This document shows, piece by piece, positions 18,884 to 27,710 of a stretch of DNA of 64,000 nt. The notes beneath the pieces are model-generated. The model ran no database searches, was not told where the DNA came from, and was given only the letters and a program-made list of their open reading frames with translations. The translations under genes were made by a program, and so were the position numbers. Numbering within the stretch: position 1 is the first letter of the stretch; each line of letters opens with the position of its first letter. The stretch comes from an uncultured bacterium (GTDB lineage Bacteria > Cyanobacteriota > Vampirovibrionia > Gastranaerophilales > Gastranaerophilaceae): contig CABQAQ010000003.1 of the NCBI GenBank assembly GCA_902462155.1, forward strand, positions 62,001-126,000, written 5' to 3'.

Positions 18884-19471
18884 TTATGACTCTACTTCTG
18901 ACAATTCGTTCAATTGATTTTTTATATCAGTGATCATTTCTTCTATTTTTTCTTTATCATTATTATTTTTTTCTAGCTCTATATACTTTTGATAATTTTC
19001 AATAGAACTATTTAGTAATAATTTAATATCATTTAAAGAGAGATTATATTCTTTTTTATTATCCTGATTATTTTCCTCATCAACATCATTTTCTTGAGAT
19101 TTTTTAAGCGAATTATCGTTAGATTTTAAGTTGTTAATAGCTATATCTGCTATTTGTTGATCACAAAGTGCTATAGAGTAGTAAAGTTCTGCCACGTTAT
19201 CATTAATACTTTTAGCTTTTTCGAAGGATTGTTTAGCCAAATTATATTCTTCTGCTTTCATATAAGCTATAGCTAAATTATAATGAGTTTCAAATATAGA
19301 ATCATCTAGATCTAAGCTGGATTTAAGTCGTGAAATAGCTTTTTCTGTATCACCCTTTTCAAGATAAATTTTAGCTTTATTATTGAGTTCTTGTACTGCA
19401 AAATTATTTATGCAAGCTGTAGTTAATACTGAAACCATTAATAGAGTTAATATTAAAAAAACTTTCCTCAT
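18884..19471 (-). CDS. TPR-repeat lipoprotein
   Basis: A 195-residue exported protein. A hydrophobic signal ends at a lipobox-like VLTTAC with Cys20. Three TPR units follow (about 25-125), for example AKIYLEKGDTEKAISRLKSSLD, FETHYNLAIAYMKAEEYNLAK and AELYYSIALCDQQIAD. An acidic, Asn/Asp/Lys-rich linker and a final helical segment complete it. It is likely anchored in the inner or outer membrane as a scaffold for envelope proteins. First gene of the operon that includes lgt, which would lipidate it. Confidence 0.82.
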   Translation of the reverse strand: MRKVFLILTLLMVSVLTTACINNFAVQELNNKAKIYLEKGDTEKAISRLKSSLDLDDSIFETHYNLAIAYMKAEEYNLAKQSFEKAKSINDNVAELYYSIALCDQQIADIAINNLKSNDNSLKKSQENDVDEENNQDNKKEYNLSLNDIKLLLNSSIENYQKYIELEKNNNDKEKIEEMITDIKNQLNELSEVES

Positions 19472-19638
19472 TATTAATTCCTTTATACCTTTATAATTTA
19501 GTAATAAACTATTAAAATAACAAGAATATTCTAAACAAAACTTTATGTTTTGGCAATAAAATTATTCTTAATATACAATAATAATTAAATGATAGTATAA
19601 TATAATATTTACAAAAAATAAAATATAGAAAGTTAATT

Positions 19639-19926
19639 ATGTTAGAAAATGATGATAAAGTTGTATCTATTTTGGGTGCTAAACAAGAAAAAAATAAAAA
19701 AGCAACAACAATTAAAGAAAAGAGTAATTTAAAAGAAGAACCTGTATATTGTAGTTTTTGTAATAGAGCAAATACGGAAGTTGTAAAAATGGTTAAAGGA
19801 CCTGGGGTTAATATATGTTCTGAATGTACCATGATAGCTGTACAATATTTGATTTTAGAAGATAGATTACCGTCTAATGCTGCACAAAGTATTTTAGATA
19901 AATTATGGGGTATAGCCAAAGATTAG
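19639..19926 (+). CDS. Stand-alone ClpX-type C4 zinc-finger protein
   Basis: A 95-residue protein: about 35 polar, Lys-rich residues and then a ClpX N-terminal zinc-binding domain (YCSFCNRANTEVVKMVKGPG, then ICSECTMIAVQYLI) with four zinc cysteines in two CxxC pairs. The AAA+ motor of ClpX is absent. In ClpX this domain dimerises and binds substrates and adaptors, so a free copy could act as an adaptor, an anti-adaptor, or a partner of the next gene, which begins 3 bases after its stop. The divergent lipoprotein gene lies 167 bases upstream and TATAAT-like sequences occur just before the start. Confidence 0.82.
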   Translation: MLENDDKVVSILGAKQEKNKKATTIKEKSNLKEEPVYCSFCNRANTEVVKMVKGPGVNICSECTMIAVQYLILEDRLPSNAAQSILDKLWGIAKD

Positions 19927-19929
19927 ATT

Positions 19930-21567
19930 ATGAAACCAGAAGAAAATTTAAGCAAATTACAAATAAGAGCTATTGTTATAGATTCTATATCTAGTCTTTT
20001 GTCAAATAGAAATAATGATCAGCTTATTATTGATAATATAGTAGAGAATCTTAATAAAATAGAGGATAAATCTGTATTACTTAGTATTTTTTTAAATGAG
20101 CTTCTTGGTTGTAAAATAGAGAAAAATAAAAAAGTTATAATTTTTTTATTATTAAAGATTTTTAATTTAGATTTGATAGAATCAAACTTATACAAGTATT
20201 TAAAGAATAATAAACTAAAAGATGATCTTAAAATTGAAGTTTTGAATTTGCTAGAACTTTTAGGTGAAAATCTAAATTATAATGAGTGTGTAAAATATTT
20301 AGAAGATTCCGAAAAATTTATAGATAAAACAACAGACCAAATGTTGAAATCCGCTTTAAATAATCCGGAATCTAAGGTTGATTTTGTTGATTTTTATTCT
20401 GCTATAAGTAAAGATGAAAAACTTTTACTTATCAATTCTTTTATAAATGATTACTCGCAAGATGTATTAATAAATGTATTATCTCCAATAGCATTTATAG
20501 AAAAAGATAAAGAGATTTTAGAAATTTTGATCAACTGTTTTGGCACATCTAAGTCGGTATTTGCTTTTGAGCCTTTAAAGTATTTGCAAAAAGTCAATCA
20601 GGAAGATATTTATCTAAATAAGTTAATAGTAAAGAATCAGAAATTATTAAAAATATCAGGAGTACAAGAAGATCAGATAAAATATAGAAATAATACACAA
20701 CTTTTTGATTCAATAATACAGAGAGCACTTATTACGTATCCTGACGGTCAAGGGAATATAGGTATATTTGTAAGTCGGAAAAAAGCAGATTGTCAGATTC
20801 AGATGTTTGCAGTTGTGTTAAATGATATAGATGGTATTGTTAGCTCATTTGGTTTTAACTCTATTTCCCCATCTGAATATAGAAAACTTGTCGAAAAGTT
20901 TAATTGCGGAGAGTATAAACTAGAAGTAGAAAATACATTTATAAAAGACTTACTTAATGATTATGAAAATTTAAATATAAAGAATAAAAAAGTTCTTCCT
21001 TATGAATATATATGTTGGAAGTATTTGCTGATGGATATTCCTTTAAATGAGGGATTAGATTTTAATGGATTTTTATTGAATCAATATGTTAAAACTGAAA
21101 TCACATATGATGAGTATAAAAGATTAATAGAGTCAGATATATTTGACTTATGGTTTGTGGATAAATATTTTAAGAAGGATTTTGAAGTTTTAGTTGATAA
21201 TATTTATAATACGGAGAATTTAGGATTATATAAAGAAAGTCTTTTTGAGGTATTTGATGATGAATTTATAAAAACATTAAAGAAGAGGATGCTTATAGTT
21301 GCATATTTATTAAAAGTAGATAAAAAGGAAGAAATAGGTCAAGAGGTTTATAATTTAGCAGTAGATGCAGAAGGTAAATATTTTAATATGTTCTTAGAAC
21401 ATATGATAAAAACGAGTATATATCAGGACTTTTTATTAAAGAAGCAGAATATTCGAGATAGAAGACGAACAATAAATGTATTTATAAGGAAAAATAAAGA
21501 AGAAGAGAAATACGATCTAAATAGAATAGATGCTTTAATAAGAAAAATGGAAGAGCTATGGAGTTAA
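19930..21567 (+). CDS. Unrecognised large protein with alpha-solenoid N-terminus
   Basis: A 545-residue protein I cannot assign. The first about 250 residues are helical repeats of Leu/Ile/Asn/Lys/Asp composition, resembling a HEAT-like solenoid (LSIFLNELLGCKIEKNKK, EILEILINCFGTSK). Residues about 258-330 form a predicted alpha/beta segment with a glycine-rich turn (LITYPDGQGNIGIFVSRK, then MFAVVLNDIDGIVSSFGFN). The C-terminal 200 residues are again helical, ending in a basic stretch. No signal peptide or membrane helix is seen. It starts 3 bases after the ClpX-type zinc-finger gene and overlaps ruvX by 10 bases, so the three are surely co-translated. Confidence 0.8.
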   Translation: MKPEENLSKLQIRAIVIDSISSLLSNRNNDQLIIDNIVENLNKIEDKSVLLSIFLNELLGCKIEKNKKVIIFLLLKIFNLDLIESNLYKYLKNNKLKDDLKIEVLNLLELLGENLNYNECVKYLEDSEKFIDKTTDQMLKSALNNPESKVDFVDFYSAISKDEKLLLINSFINDYSQDVLINVLSPIAFIEKDKEILEILINCFGTSKSVFAFEPLKYLQKVNQEDIYLNKLIVKNQKLLKISGVQEDQIKYRNNTQLFDSIIQRALITYPDGQGNIGIFVSRKKADCQIQMFAVVLNDIDGIVSSFGFNSISPSEYRKLVEKFNCGEYKLEVENTFIKDLLNDYENLNIKNKKVLPYEYICWKYLLMDIPLNEGLDFNGFLLNQYVKTEITYDEYKRLIESDIFDLWFVDKYFKKDFEVLVDNIYNTENLGLYKESLFEVFDDEFIKTLKKRMLIVAYLLKVDKKEEIGQEVYNLAVDAEGKYFNMFLEHMIKTSIYQDFLLKKQNIRDRRRTINVFIRKNKEEEKYDLNRIDALIRKMEELWS

Positions 21568-21983
21568 AGAGAGAATACAAGAGGATAATGGGAATAGATG
21601 TAGGTACAAAGAGGATAGGAATAGCCATAAGCGATCCATTTTGTATGTTTGCATCGCAATCATTTTTGGTATTAAGGGAAGTCGGTAACGACGAAAAAGC
21701 TTTTTTAGAAATAGATAAGATAGCAAAAGATAATCAAGTAGAAAAGATAGTAATAGGTGTTCCATATAATATGGATGGATCGTTAGGTTTTCAAGGGAAG
21801 AATTGTATAGAATTTTCGGAATATTTTAAAAAAGATTATGAAGTAATATATGAAGATGAGCGATTGACAAGTGAACAATCTTCGGAGATATTAAAGTTAA
21901 AGAAGAAGAAATATACGAAACAAAAAGGTTTAGTAGATATGCAAAGTGCAAGTATAATATTACAGCAATATTTAGACAGATAA
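21558..21983 (+). CDS. ruvX: RuvX/YqgF RNase H-fold nuclease
   Basis: A 141-residue RNase H-fold protein of the YqgF family, linked to pre-16S rRNA processing and Holliday-junction-type resolution. It has the catalytic Asp in MGIDVGTKRIGIAISD, the Glu-containing strand IVIGVPYNMDGS, YEDERLTSEQS, and the terminal Asp region VDMQSASIILQ. It overlaps the preceding gene by 10 bases. The alternative start at 21588 (MGIDVG) has GAGG only four bases away, so the upstream ATG was kept. The next gene is a DUF1292 protein, the same neighbour ruvX has in many Firmicutes. Confidence 0.93.
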   Translation: MELKREYKRIMGIDVGTKRIGIAISDPFCMFASQSFLVLREVGNDEKAFLEIDKIAKDNQVEKIVIGVPYNMDGSLGFQGKNCIEFSEYFKKDYEVIYEDERLTSEQSSEILKLKKKKYTKQKGLVDMQSASIILQQYLDR

Positions 21984-22004
21984 GGAAATATAGGAGTATT
22001 TATA

Positions 22005-22352
22005 ATGACAGAATTAGAAAAGAATGTGAATAATAATTTAGAAACAGAAGATGAAAATTTAGAAAATGCGATAATAGAAACAGTAGATGAGAATGGGAAT
22101 ATAATAAAGTTTGAGCTTCTAGATATAATAGAGTTTGAAGATAAGGAATATGGTATATTGAATCCTGTAATAGATGATGAAAGAGCAGAAACAGATAATA
22201 TAGAAGATGAAGCCGCAGTAATGCGTTTAGTAAAGACATCAGAAGACGAGTATTCTTTTGAAATAATAGAAGATGATCAGGAATTTCAAAGGTTAGTAGA
22301 GTTTATAGAATCATTAGAAGAAGATGAAATATTAACAGAAGAAAAAGAATAA
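22005..22352 (+). CDS. DUF1292 (YrzB-like) acidic protein
   Basis: A 115-residue, strongly acidic cytoplasmic protein of unknown function. The core ENGNIIKFELLDIIEFEDKE, EYGILNPV and EDEYSFEIIEDDQEFQRLVE match DUF1292, the family of YrzB. It lies 21 bases after ruvX and 34 before ribF. In other phyla it also sits next to ruvX, which suggests a shared role in RNA or DNA metabolism, though none is proven. GGAGTATTTATA precedes the ATG. Confidence 0.85.
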   Translation: MTELEKNVNNNLETEDENLENAIIETVDENGNIIKFELLDIIEFEDKEYGILNPVIDDERAETDNIEDEAAVMRLVKTSEDEYSFEIIEDDQEFQRLVEFIESLEEDEILTEEKE

Positions 22353-22386
22353 GATAAAAATATAAAAAAAGAAAAAGTGAATATAG

Positions 22387-23325
22387 ATGGAAATAATAGA
22401 GGATGTTTCGTTAAGCAGATATAAAGATTTATCCTTAGCTTTAGGCTTTTTTGACGGGATCCACAAGGGTCATAGAGAAGTTATACTGAATGCTGTAAAT
22501 TTAGCGAAAGAAAATAGAATAAAAAGTGCGGTAATAACTTTTAAAGAGAATCCGAAGAGTATAATAAAAGATATAAAGCCTTGTTATATATTATCTCTTA
22601 AAAATAGGATAGAGTTTATTAGGGAATTAAAAGTAGATTATCTTTTTTTACTTGATTTTAATAAGGAATTAGCGAAAGTAAAAAAAGAGGAATATTTAAA
22701 GAAGTATTTAATAGAAAGGTATAATCCAAAATTTATAACAATAGGATTTAACCATTATTTTGGAGAGGGTAGAGAAGGTAATATAGATTATTTAAGGCAA
22801 GAGGAGAAAAAATTTAAATATAGAGCTATGGAAATTATGCCAATATTAGATGAAACAGGGTTAGCAATAAGTTCGAGTCGTATAAAGAGACTAATAGAGG
22901 TAGGTAATATAGAAAGAGCGAATAACTTATTAGGATATAAATTTTTTATAGAAAATAAGGTAGTAAGAGGCAATCAAATAGGGAGACAGATAGGATTCAG
23001 GACGGCAAATATAGAATATCCTGAAGGAATAGTAAGGATCCCAAAAGGAGTTTATGCCGTAAAGGTTCGAATAGATGGTTTTGAAAAAGAATATGAAGGG
23101 GTTATGAATTTTGGTGTTAAGCCAACATTTGATAACAATTTAGAATTGCCAATAGCAGAAGTAAATATATTTGATTTTAATGAGGATATATATGATAAAC
23201 AAATAAGAATAGAGATTTGTTCATATATAAGAAAAGAGATGAAATTTTTAAATGTGGAAGTTTTAAAAGAACAGATAGTAAAAGATGTAGAGCAGGTAAG
23301 AGATTATTTTGTAAAAAATAATTAA
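22387..23325 (+). CDS. ribF: Bifunctional riboflavin kinase / FAD synthetase RibF
   Basis: A 312-residue enzyme converting riboflavin to FMN and then FAD. The N-terminal adenylyltransferase domain has LGFFDGIHKGHREV (nucleotidyltransferase GxFDGxHxGH, about 20-33) and ISSSRIKRLIEVGNIERAN. The C-terminal kinase domain has GNQIGRQIGFRTANI and GVYAVKV, with the Mg/ATP-binding Thr-Ala-Asn triplet, and ends EQVRDYF. Length is typical. It would supply FAD for the flavoproteins in the window (EtfA, the disulfide oxidoreductase). Confidence 0.95.
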   Translation: MEIIEDVSLSRYKDLSLALGFFDGIHKGHREVILNAVNLAKENRIKSAVITFKENPKSIIKDIKPCYILSLKNRIEFIRELKVDYLFLLDFNKELAKVKKEEYLKKYLIERYNPKFITIGFNHYFGEGREGNIDYLRQEEKKFKYRAMEIMPILDETGLAISSSRIKRLIEVGNIERANNLLGYKFFIENKVVRGNQIGRQIGFRTANIEYPEGIVRIPKGVYAVKVRIDGFEKEYEGVMNFGVKPTFDNNLELPIAEVNIFDFNEDIYDKQIRIEICSYIRKEMKFLNVEVLKEQIVKDVEQVRDYFVKNN

Positions 23326-23407
23326 AGTTAATGAATTAGATATAAAATATTTATGAAATGTGTAGTATAATGCATCTAAAAAGAAATAGTTTAGAGGTAA
23401 TATAATT

Positions 23408-24532
23408 ATGAATATAGTTTTGAAAAATAATATGGATAACATCAATCCAAATGTTTATAAAAGGGATAATGCTTTAATGCAGAATAAAATAAGCAATAAT
23501 GTAGAATTAAAAGAAGAATATAGAAAAATAAAGAGATTACAAAGAGATACAATAAACTTTAGCGGAAAAGGTAGCAATATGTTGGCATCAGATAAAAAGG
23601 GATATGGGATTTCAGAGATAGTGAAGAGATTTAATAATCCGATAAAAATGTTTTTTACAGATATAGACGGAACAATAAGAGATTATAAGGGAGAGATACC
23701 ATTAAGTGCAAAGGGAGCAATAGAGAAACTAAGAGAAAATAAGATTCCTGTTATATTGGCAACAGGTAGATCGAATCAAGAATTAAAGCCGGTTTTAAAT
23801 CAACTGGGATTTACACCGGACTATTTAATAACAGAGCAAGGAGCTTGTGTATTAAATAAAACGGGTGATATATTATTTCAAGATACTTTAAATGATAAGG
23901 ATACGTATAAGATAATAGAATTAGCAAAAGAATACAAAGAGGAATCAGATAAAGAGATAGAGTTGATATTGTATATAGATGGGAAACCGGTAGCTTGTAA
24001 AGGTGGATGTGATTTACCAACAAATAAAGGATTTGTAGAAACAATAGTTGTGGATTCATTTGATAATCTTTTAAAAGCAGGTAAGAAGCCAACAAAAGCT
24101 TTATTTCTAAAGAAGAGTTCTAAGAATATAGAAGAAATGAACGGAATAAAGAATTATTTAAGAGAAAACTTAGAAGAGAATTTAAATGTATTTAATTCAG
24201 GGATTTGGTATTGTGAAGTAACAAATAAGACTGTATCAAAGGGACAGGCAATAAGATTTTTATCGAAAGATTTATCAATAGATTTAAAGAATATGTCGGG
24301 GATAGGTGATGCAGAAAATGATCTTGATATGATGAGAGTTTTAAATAAAGAAGGTGGTTTATCAGTAGCAATGGGTAATGCTCAAGAGTGTTTAAAAACT
24401 GAGGCAAAATTTGTAACTGATGATATAACAAAAGATGGATATGCTAAAGCAGTAGAATTGATATTAGAAAATAATAACAGGTTATCATCTGGTGAGAAAA
24501 AAGGCAGCAGTAAATTAGAGTTAAATGCTTAA
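23408..24532 (+). CDS. Cof-type HAD phosphatase with N-terminal extension
   Basis: A 374-residue HAD-superfamily hydrolase. Catalytic motif I is FFTDIDGTIRDY with Asp85 and Asp87, motif II is VILATGRSN, and motif IV is GIGDAENDLDMMRV. A C2-type cap occupies about 150-275. Cof-type enzymes dephosphorylate sugar phosphates or cofactors. The first about 78 residues are an Asn/Lys-rich extension absent from ordinary Cof proteins, containing INFSGKGSN. It lies 83 bases after ribF, with TTTAGAGGTAATATAATT before the ATG. The substrate is unknown. Confidence 0.87.
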   Translation: MNIVLKNNMDNINPNVYKRDNALMQNKISNNVELKEEYRKIKRLQRDTINFSGKGSNMLASDKKGYGISEIVKRFNNPIKMFFTDIDGTIRDYKGEIPLSAKGAIEKLRENKIPVILATGRSNQELKPVLNQLGFTPDYLITEQGACVLNKTGDILFQDTLNDKDTYKIIELAKEYKEESDKEIELILYIDGKPVACKGGCDLPTNKGFVETIVVDSFDNLLKAGKKPTKALFLKKSSKNIEEMNGIKNYLRENLEENLNVFNSGIWYCEVTNKTVSKGQAIRFLSKDLSIDLKNMSGIGDAENDLDMMRVLNKEGGLSVAMGNAQECLKTEAKFVTDDITKDGYAKAVELILENNNRLSSGEKKGSSKLELNA

Positions 24533-24649
24533 ATAGAATAAAAATACAGTTAAAATAAAAAGCTGATATTGAAAGATACTTTATAAAGATAATTATTTGT
24601 TATAGAATAAAAATAAAGAGTAAAAATAAACGGAGAATAAAAGAATAAA

Positions 24650-26113
24650 ATGGAAAAGATAATAGAAAGAACCGCAAGTGAACAAAGAGAAGCTCTGTTA
24701 AATAAAGAGATATCAGCAAGAGAATTGATAGAGGCAACGTATAATAGAATAGAAGCAGTAGAAGATAAAATAGGAGCATTTAATAGTTTAACAAAAGAGT
24801 TAGCAATAGAGACAGCAAAAAAAGTAGATGAGAAGATAGCAAAGGGCGAGGATCTTCCATTATTAGCTGGGATTCCATTAGCATTAAAAGATAATATAAA
24901 TTTAAAAGATTATAAAACAACCGCATCAAGTAAGATATTAGAGAATTTTGTATCGCCGTATGATGCGACAGTAACAAAGAAATTAAAAGAGAATTTAATA
25001 CCAATAATAGGTAAGACAAATTTAGACGAATTTGCAATGGGATCATCGAATGAGAATTCTGCGTTTAAAAAAGTAAGGAATCCTTGGAATCTAAATAAGG
25101 TACCGGGTGGCAGTTCAGGTGGATCAGCGGCATCAGTAGCAGCATTAGAATCAACAGTAGCCTTAGGGTCAGATACAGGTGGAAGTATAAGGTTACCGGC
25201 AAGTTTTTGTGGAATTGTTGGTTTAAAACCAACTTATGGTCGAGTATCAAGGTATGGTCTTATTGCGTTTGCATCATCATTGGATCAAATAGGTCCGTTT
25301 GGAAGATCAGTGAAAGATGTAGCTATGTTAACCCAAGCAATTTCAGGTATAGATGAATGTGATTCTACATCTTTAAATGTACCTGTAGATAATTATCTTG
25401 CAAATATTGATAAAGATATAAAGGGACTAAAAATAGGTGTAGTAAAAGAACTTATATCAGACGGATTAGATAATGATGTAGCAAAAGCTATTCAGAATGC
25501 AATAGAAACATATAAAAAGTTAGGTGCAGAAATAAAAGAAGTATCCTTCCCGTTATTAAAATATTCAATAGGAGTATATTATATAGTAGCGACAGCAGAA
25601 GCAAGTTCAAATTTAGCAAGATTTGATGGAGTAAAATACGGATATAGGACATCTGATGCTAAGAATTTAATAGAAATGTATACAAAAACGAGATCAGAGG
25701 GATTTGGAGATGAAGTAAAACGTAGAATAATGTTAGGAACATATGCTTTAAGTTCTGGATATTATGATGCGTATTATAAAAAAGCCCAACAATTAAGAAT
25801 GCTTATAAAACAATCTTATGATAAAGCATTTGAGGATGTTGATGTAATATTATCAACAACATCGCCAACGTGTGCATTTGATATAGGTTCAAAATCAGAT
25901 GATCCATTAAGTATGTATTTATCAGATATAGCAACAATATCAGCGAATCTTGGAGGATTCCCGGCTATGAGTTTACCTTGCGGATTTGATTCTAATAATA
26001 TGCCGATAGGACTTCAATTAATGTCAAAACCATTGACTGAGAGTTTATTATTGCAAACAGCTTATAATTTTGAAAAAGTTACTGATTATAATAAGCAAAT
26101 AGCAAAATTATAG
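24650..26113 (+). CDS. gatA: Glutamyl-tRNA(Gln) amidotransferase subunit A
   Basis: A 487-residue amidase that releases ammonia from glutamine for conversion of Glu-tRNA(Gln) to Gln-tRNA(Gln) in the GatCAB complex. The Ser-cisSer-Lys triad is visible: Lys80 in IPLALKDNINLKD, the glycine/serine loop VPGGSSGGSAASVAA (153-159), and the nucleophile Ser179 in SDTGGSIRLPAS. IGKTNLDEFAMGSSNENSAF is also diagnostic. gatB and gatC are not adjacent and must be elsewhere. A strong terminator follows 50 bases downstream. GGAGAATAAAAGAATAAA precedes the ATG. Confidence 0.97.
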   Translation: MEKIIERTASEQREALLNKEISARELIEATYNRIEAVEDKIGAFNSLTKELAIETAKKVDEKIAKGEDLPLLAGIPLALKDNINLKDYKTTASSKILENFVSPYDATVTKKLKENLIPIIGKTNLDEFAMGSSNENSAFKKVRNPWNLNKVPGGSSGGSAASVAALESTVALGSDTGGSIRLPASFCGIVGLKPTYGRVSRYGLIAFASSLDQIGPFGRSVKDVAMLTQAISGIDECDSTSLNVPVDNYLANIDKDIKGLKIGVVKELISDGLDNDVAKAIQNAIETYKKLGAEIKEVSFPLLKYSIGVYYIVATAEASSNLARFDGVKYGYRTSDAKNLIEMYTKTRSEGFGDEVKRRIMLGTYALSSGYYDAYYKKAQQLRMLIKQSYDKAFEDVDVILSTTSPTCAFDIGSKSDDPLSMYLSDIATISANLGGFPAMSLPCGFDSNNMPIGLQLMSKPLTESLLLQTAYNFEKVTDYNKQIAKL

Positions 26114-26162
26114 TAAATTAAATTAGAATTAGAATAAGCAAACATAAGAATATGAAATGAAT

Positions 26163-26197
26163 AATGCGCCCTTTGAATTTAATTCAAAGGGCGCATT
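26163..26197. terminator. Bidirectional intrinsic terminator after gatA
   Basis: A perfect inverted repeat with 17-base arms (26163-26179 and 26181-26197) containing a GCGCCCTTTG core. It is flanked by TTTTATT on the plus side and by AT-rich sequence on the other side. It separates gatA from the convergent small gene ending at 26202 and can serve both. Confidence 0.9.
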
Positions 26198-26201
26198 TTA
26201 T

Positions 26202-26474
26202 TCAAGAGTTATTTTTATTAGTGATAATGTTATCGTGTGTTTTAAATAATTTATGTATTATAAAATAGTTATTTAGTTGAAATTTTTTATCAATTTTATC
26301 AGATGAGAGAACAGGATAAGGAAATGGTTTAATATTTTGATTTAATTCTTTAACTTCATTTAAGTCTTTGAGACTACAAGCATACCCAGTAACACAGTCA
26401 GCAATGACCTTAGGGGCTAACCCAATGCCTACCAATACAATAAAGATTATTAGTCGTTCACAAATTCCAAACAT
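26202..26474 (-). CDS. Small exported hypothetical protein
   Basis: A 90-residue protein not recognised. The N-terminus is a signal peptide or membrane anchor (ERLIIFIVLVGIGLAPKVIA, about 6-25) with a probable cleavage after VIA, leaving a mature segment that starts DCVTGYAC with two cysteines. The rest is polar (NQNIKPFPYPVLSSDKIDKK). It lies alone between the gatA terminator and a glycosyltransferase gene. AAGGAAAGA precedes the ATG, which supports it as a real gene. Confidence 0.6.
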   Translation of the reverse strand: MFGICERLIIFIVLVGIGLAPKVIADCVTGYACSLKDLNEVKELNQNIKPFPYPVLSSDKIDKKFQLNNYFIIHKLFKTHDNIITNKNNS

Positions 26475-26623
26475 AATATAAAATCTTTCCTTATCCTTAT
26501 TTTTATTTTAAATCATTTAGAATTTTATTAATCAGAAAATCTAATAGTTTTAAAATAAAATTATTAAAGAATAAGGTAATACCAATTAGAGTAGTTATTA
26601 AAATTTATAATAATAAAAAAGAT

Positions 26624-27637
26624 TTAAATGTATTTAATAATATCATCTATATCAAAATTAAGACAAAATAAGTCTTTACAAGAGGTCATTCTTTTATCCC
26701 AAAGGCAAGGCCGACAATTACAATTGTTAGTGACAGCAATAAAATTTTTATTATCCGGTGGTAATAATTTTTTTTCATCAGTTGGTCCAAAAATAGCTAA
26801 AGTTTTGGTATTAACAGCAATAGAAATATGCATAGGAGCGGAGTCTGAACAGATAACAACTTCTGATTTTTTAATTAATTGTGCCAATTGTTCAATATTT
26901 TTAGTTTTGCCATACATATTATAGAATAGTGGGTTTTGAGTATCTATTAAGCTTAATATCTCACGAATGATTGTTTCATCATCAGGTCCACCAGCCAGAT
27001 ATACTTTTTTACCTGAAGAAAGTAATCGATTAATAATATTAGCCCAGATGGGAGCTTTAAATATTTTAATGATATTTTTTTCTATACTCATTTTGCTTAC
27101 CCCAGGGTGTATTAGAACAGAATTTTCTTCTTTATAAATTTGGTTTTGTAATGACCATTTTACATTGGGTTTAATTTCTATCTTAGGTAACTCGCATTTT
27201 ATATCGGTTATTGGACGAAGAAGATCGTGATACATATATGATGCATATTGGTTTTTATTTAAATTAACTTTTTCTGTTAAAAGATGAGAAGTAATACCAT
27301 TATTATATCCATATCTTTCTTTTATATTCATAAGCAGCAATAATATAGGAATAAATTTATTTGAGCCGGAAGAAATAACCATATTAAATTTATTTTTTCT
27401 TGCAAAGAGTATAAGTTTAAAGAGTTCCAGATATTTATTTTTTGAATTAATATTAACTTCAAAAACCTGATCGATTAAATCAGTAAGATTAATGATACTC
27501 TTGGATCTGGATTCTAGAGCCAGAGTAATATGAGAATTAGGAAATACTTTTTTTAAAGTATTAATAGTAGGTAAAAAGAGTATTTCATCTCCAATACCAC
27601 CGAAATTAATTAATAATATTTTTTTAAAATCATTCAT
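26624..27637 (-). CDS. Family 9 glycosyltransferase (heptosyltransferase-like)
   Basis: A 337-residue GT9 protein. It shows the N-terminal ILLINFGGIGDEILFLPTI with Rossmann glycine loop, LIHPGVSKMS, KVYLAGGPDDE and the C-terminal donor-binding ICSDSAPMHISIAVNTKTLAIFGPTDEKK. The family transfers heptose or related sugars during lipopolysaccharide-type or surface-glycan assembly at the inner membrane. The tail CNCRPCLWDKRMTSC is cysteine-rich, as in several GT9 members. An upstream TTG at 27652 would add five residues; neither start has a clear ribosome binding site, so I use the ATG. The next gene on this strand upstream is leuA. Confidence 0.87.
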   Translation of the reverse strand: MNDFKKILLINFGGIGDEILFLPTINTLKKVFPNSHITLALESRSKSIINLTDLIDQVFEVNINSKNKYLELFKLILFARKNKFNMVISSGSNKFIPILLLLMNIKERYGYNNGITSHLLTEKVNLNKNQYASYMYHDLLRPITDIKCELPKIEIKPNVKWSLQNQIYKEENSVLIHPGVSKMSIEKNIIKIFKAPIWANIINRLLSSGKKVYLAGGPDDETIIREILSLIDTQNPLFYNMYGKTKNIEQLAQLIKKSEVVICSDSAPMHISIAVNTKTLAIFGPTDEKKLLPPDNKNFIAVTNNCNCRPCLWDKRMTSCKDLFCLNFDIDDIIKYI

Positions 27638-27710
27638 AATATTTACGCTCAAAACTATACATTTAAAAATAATAATATGATAAATGAAAAAAGGTGTAAA
27701 TGAAAATAAA

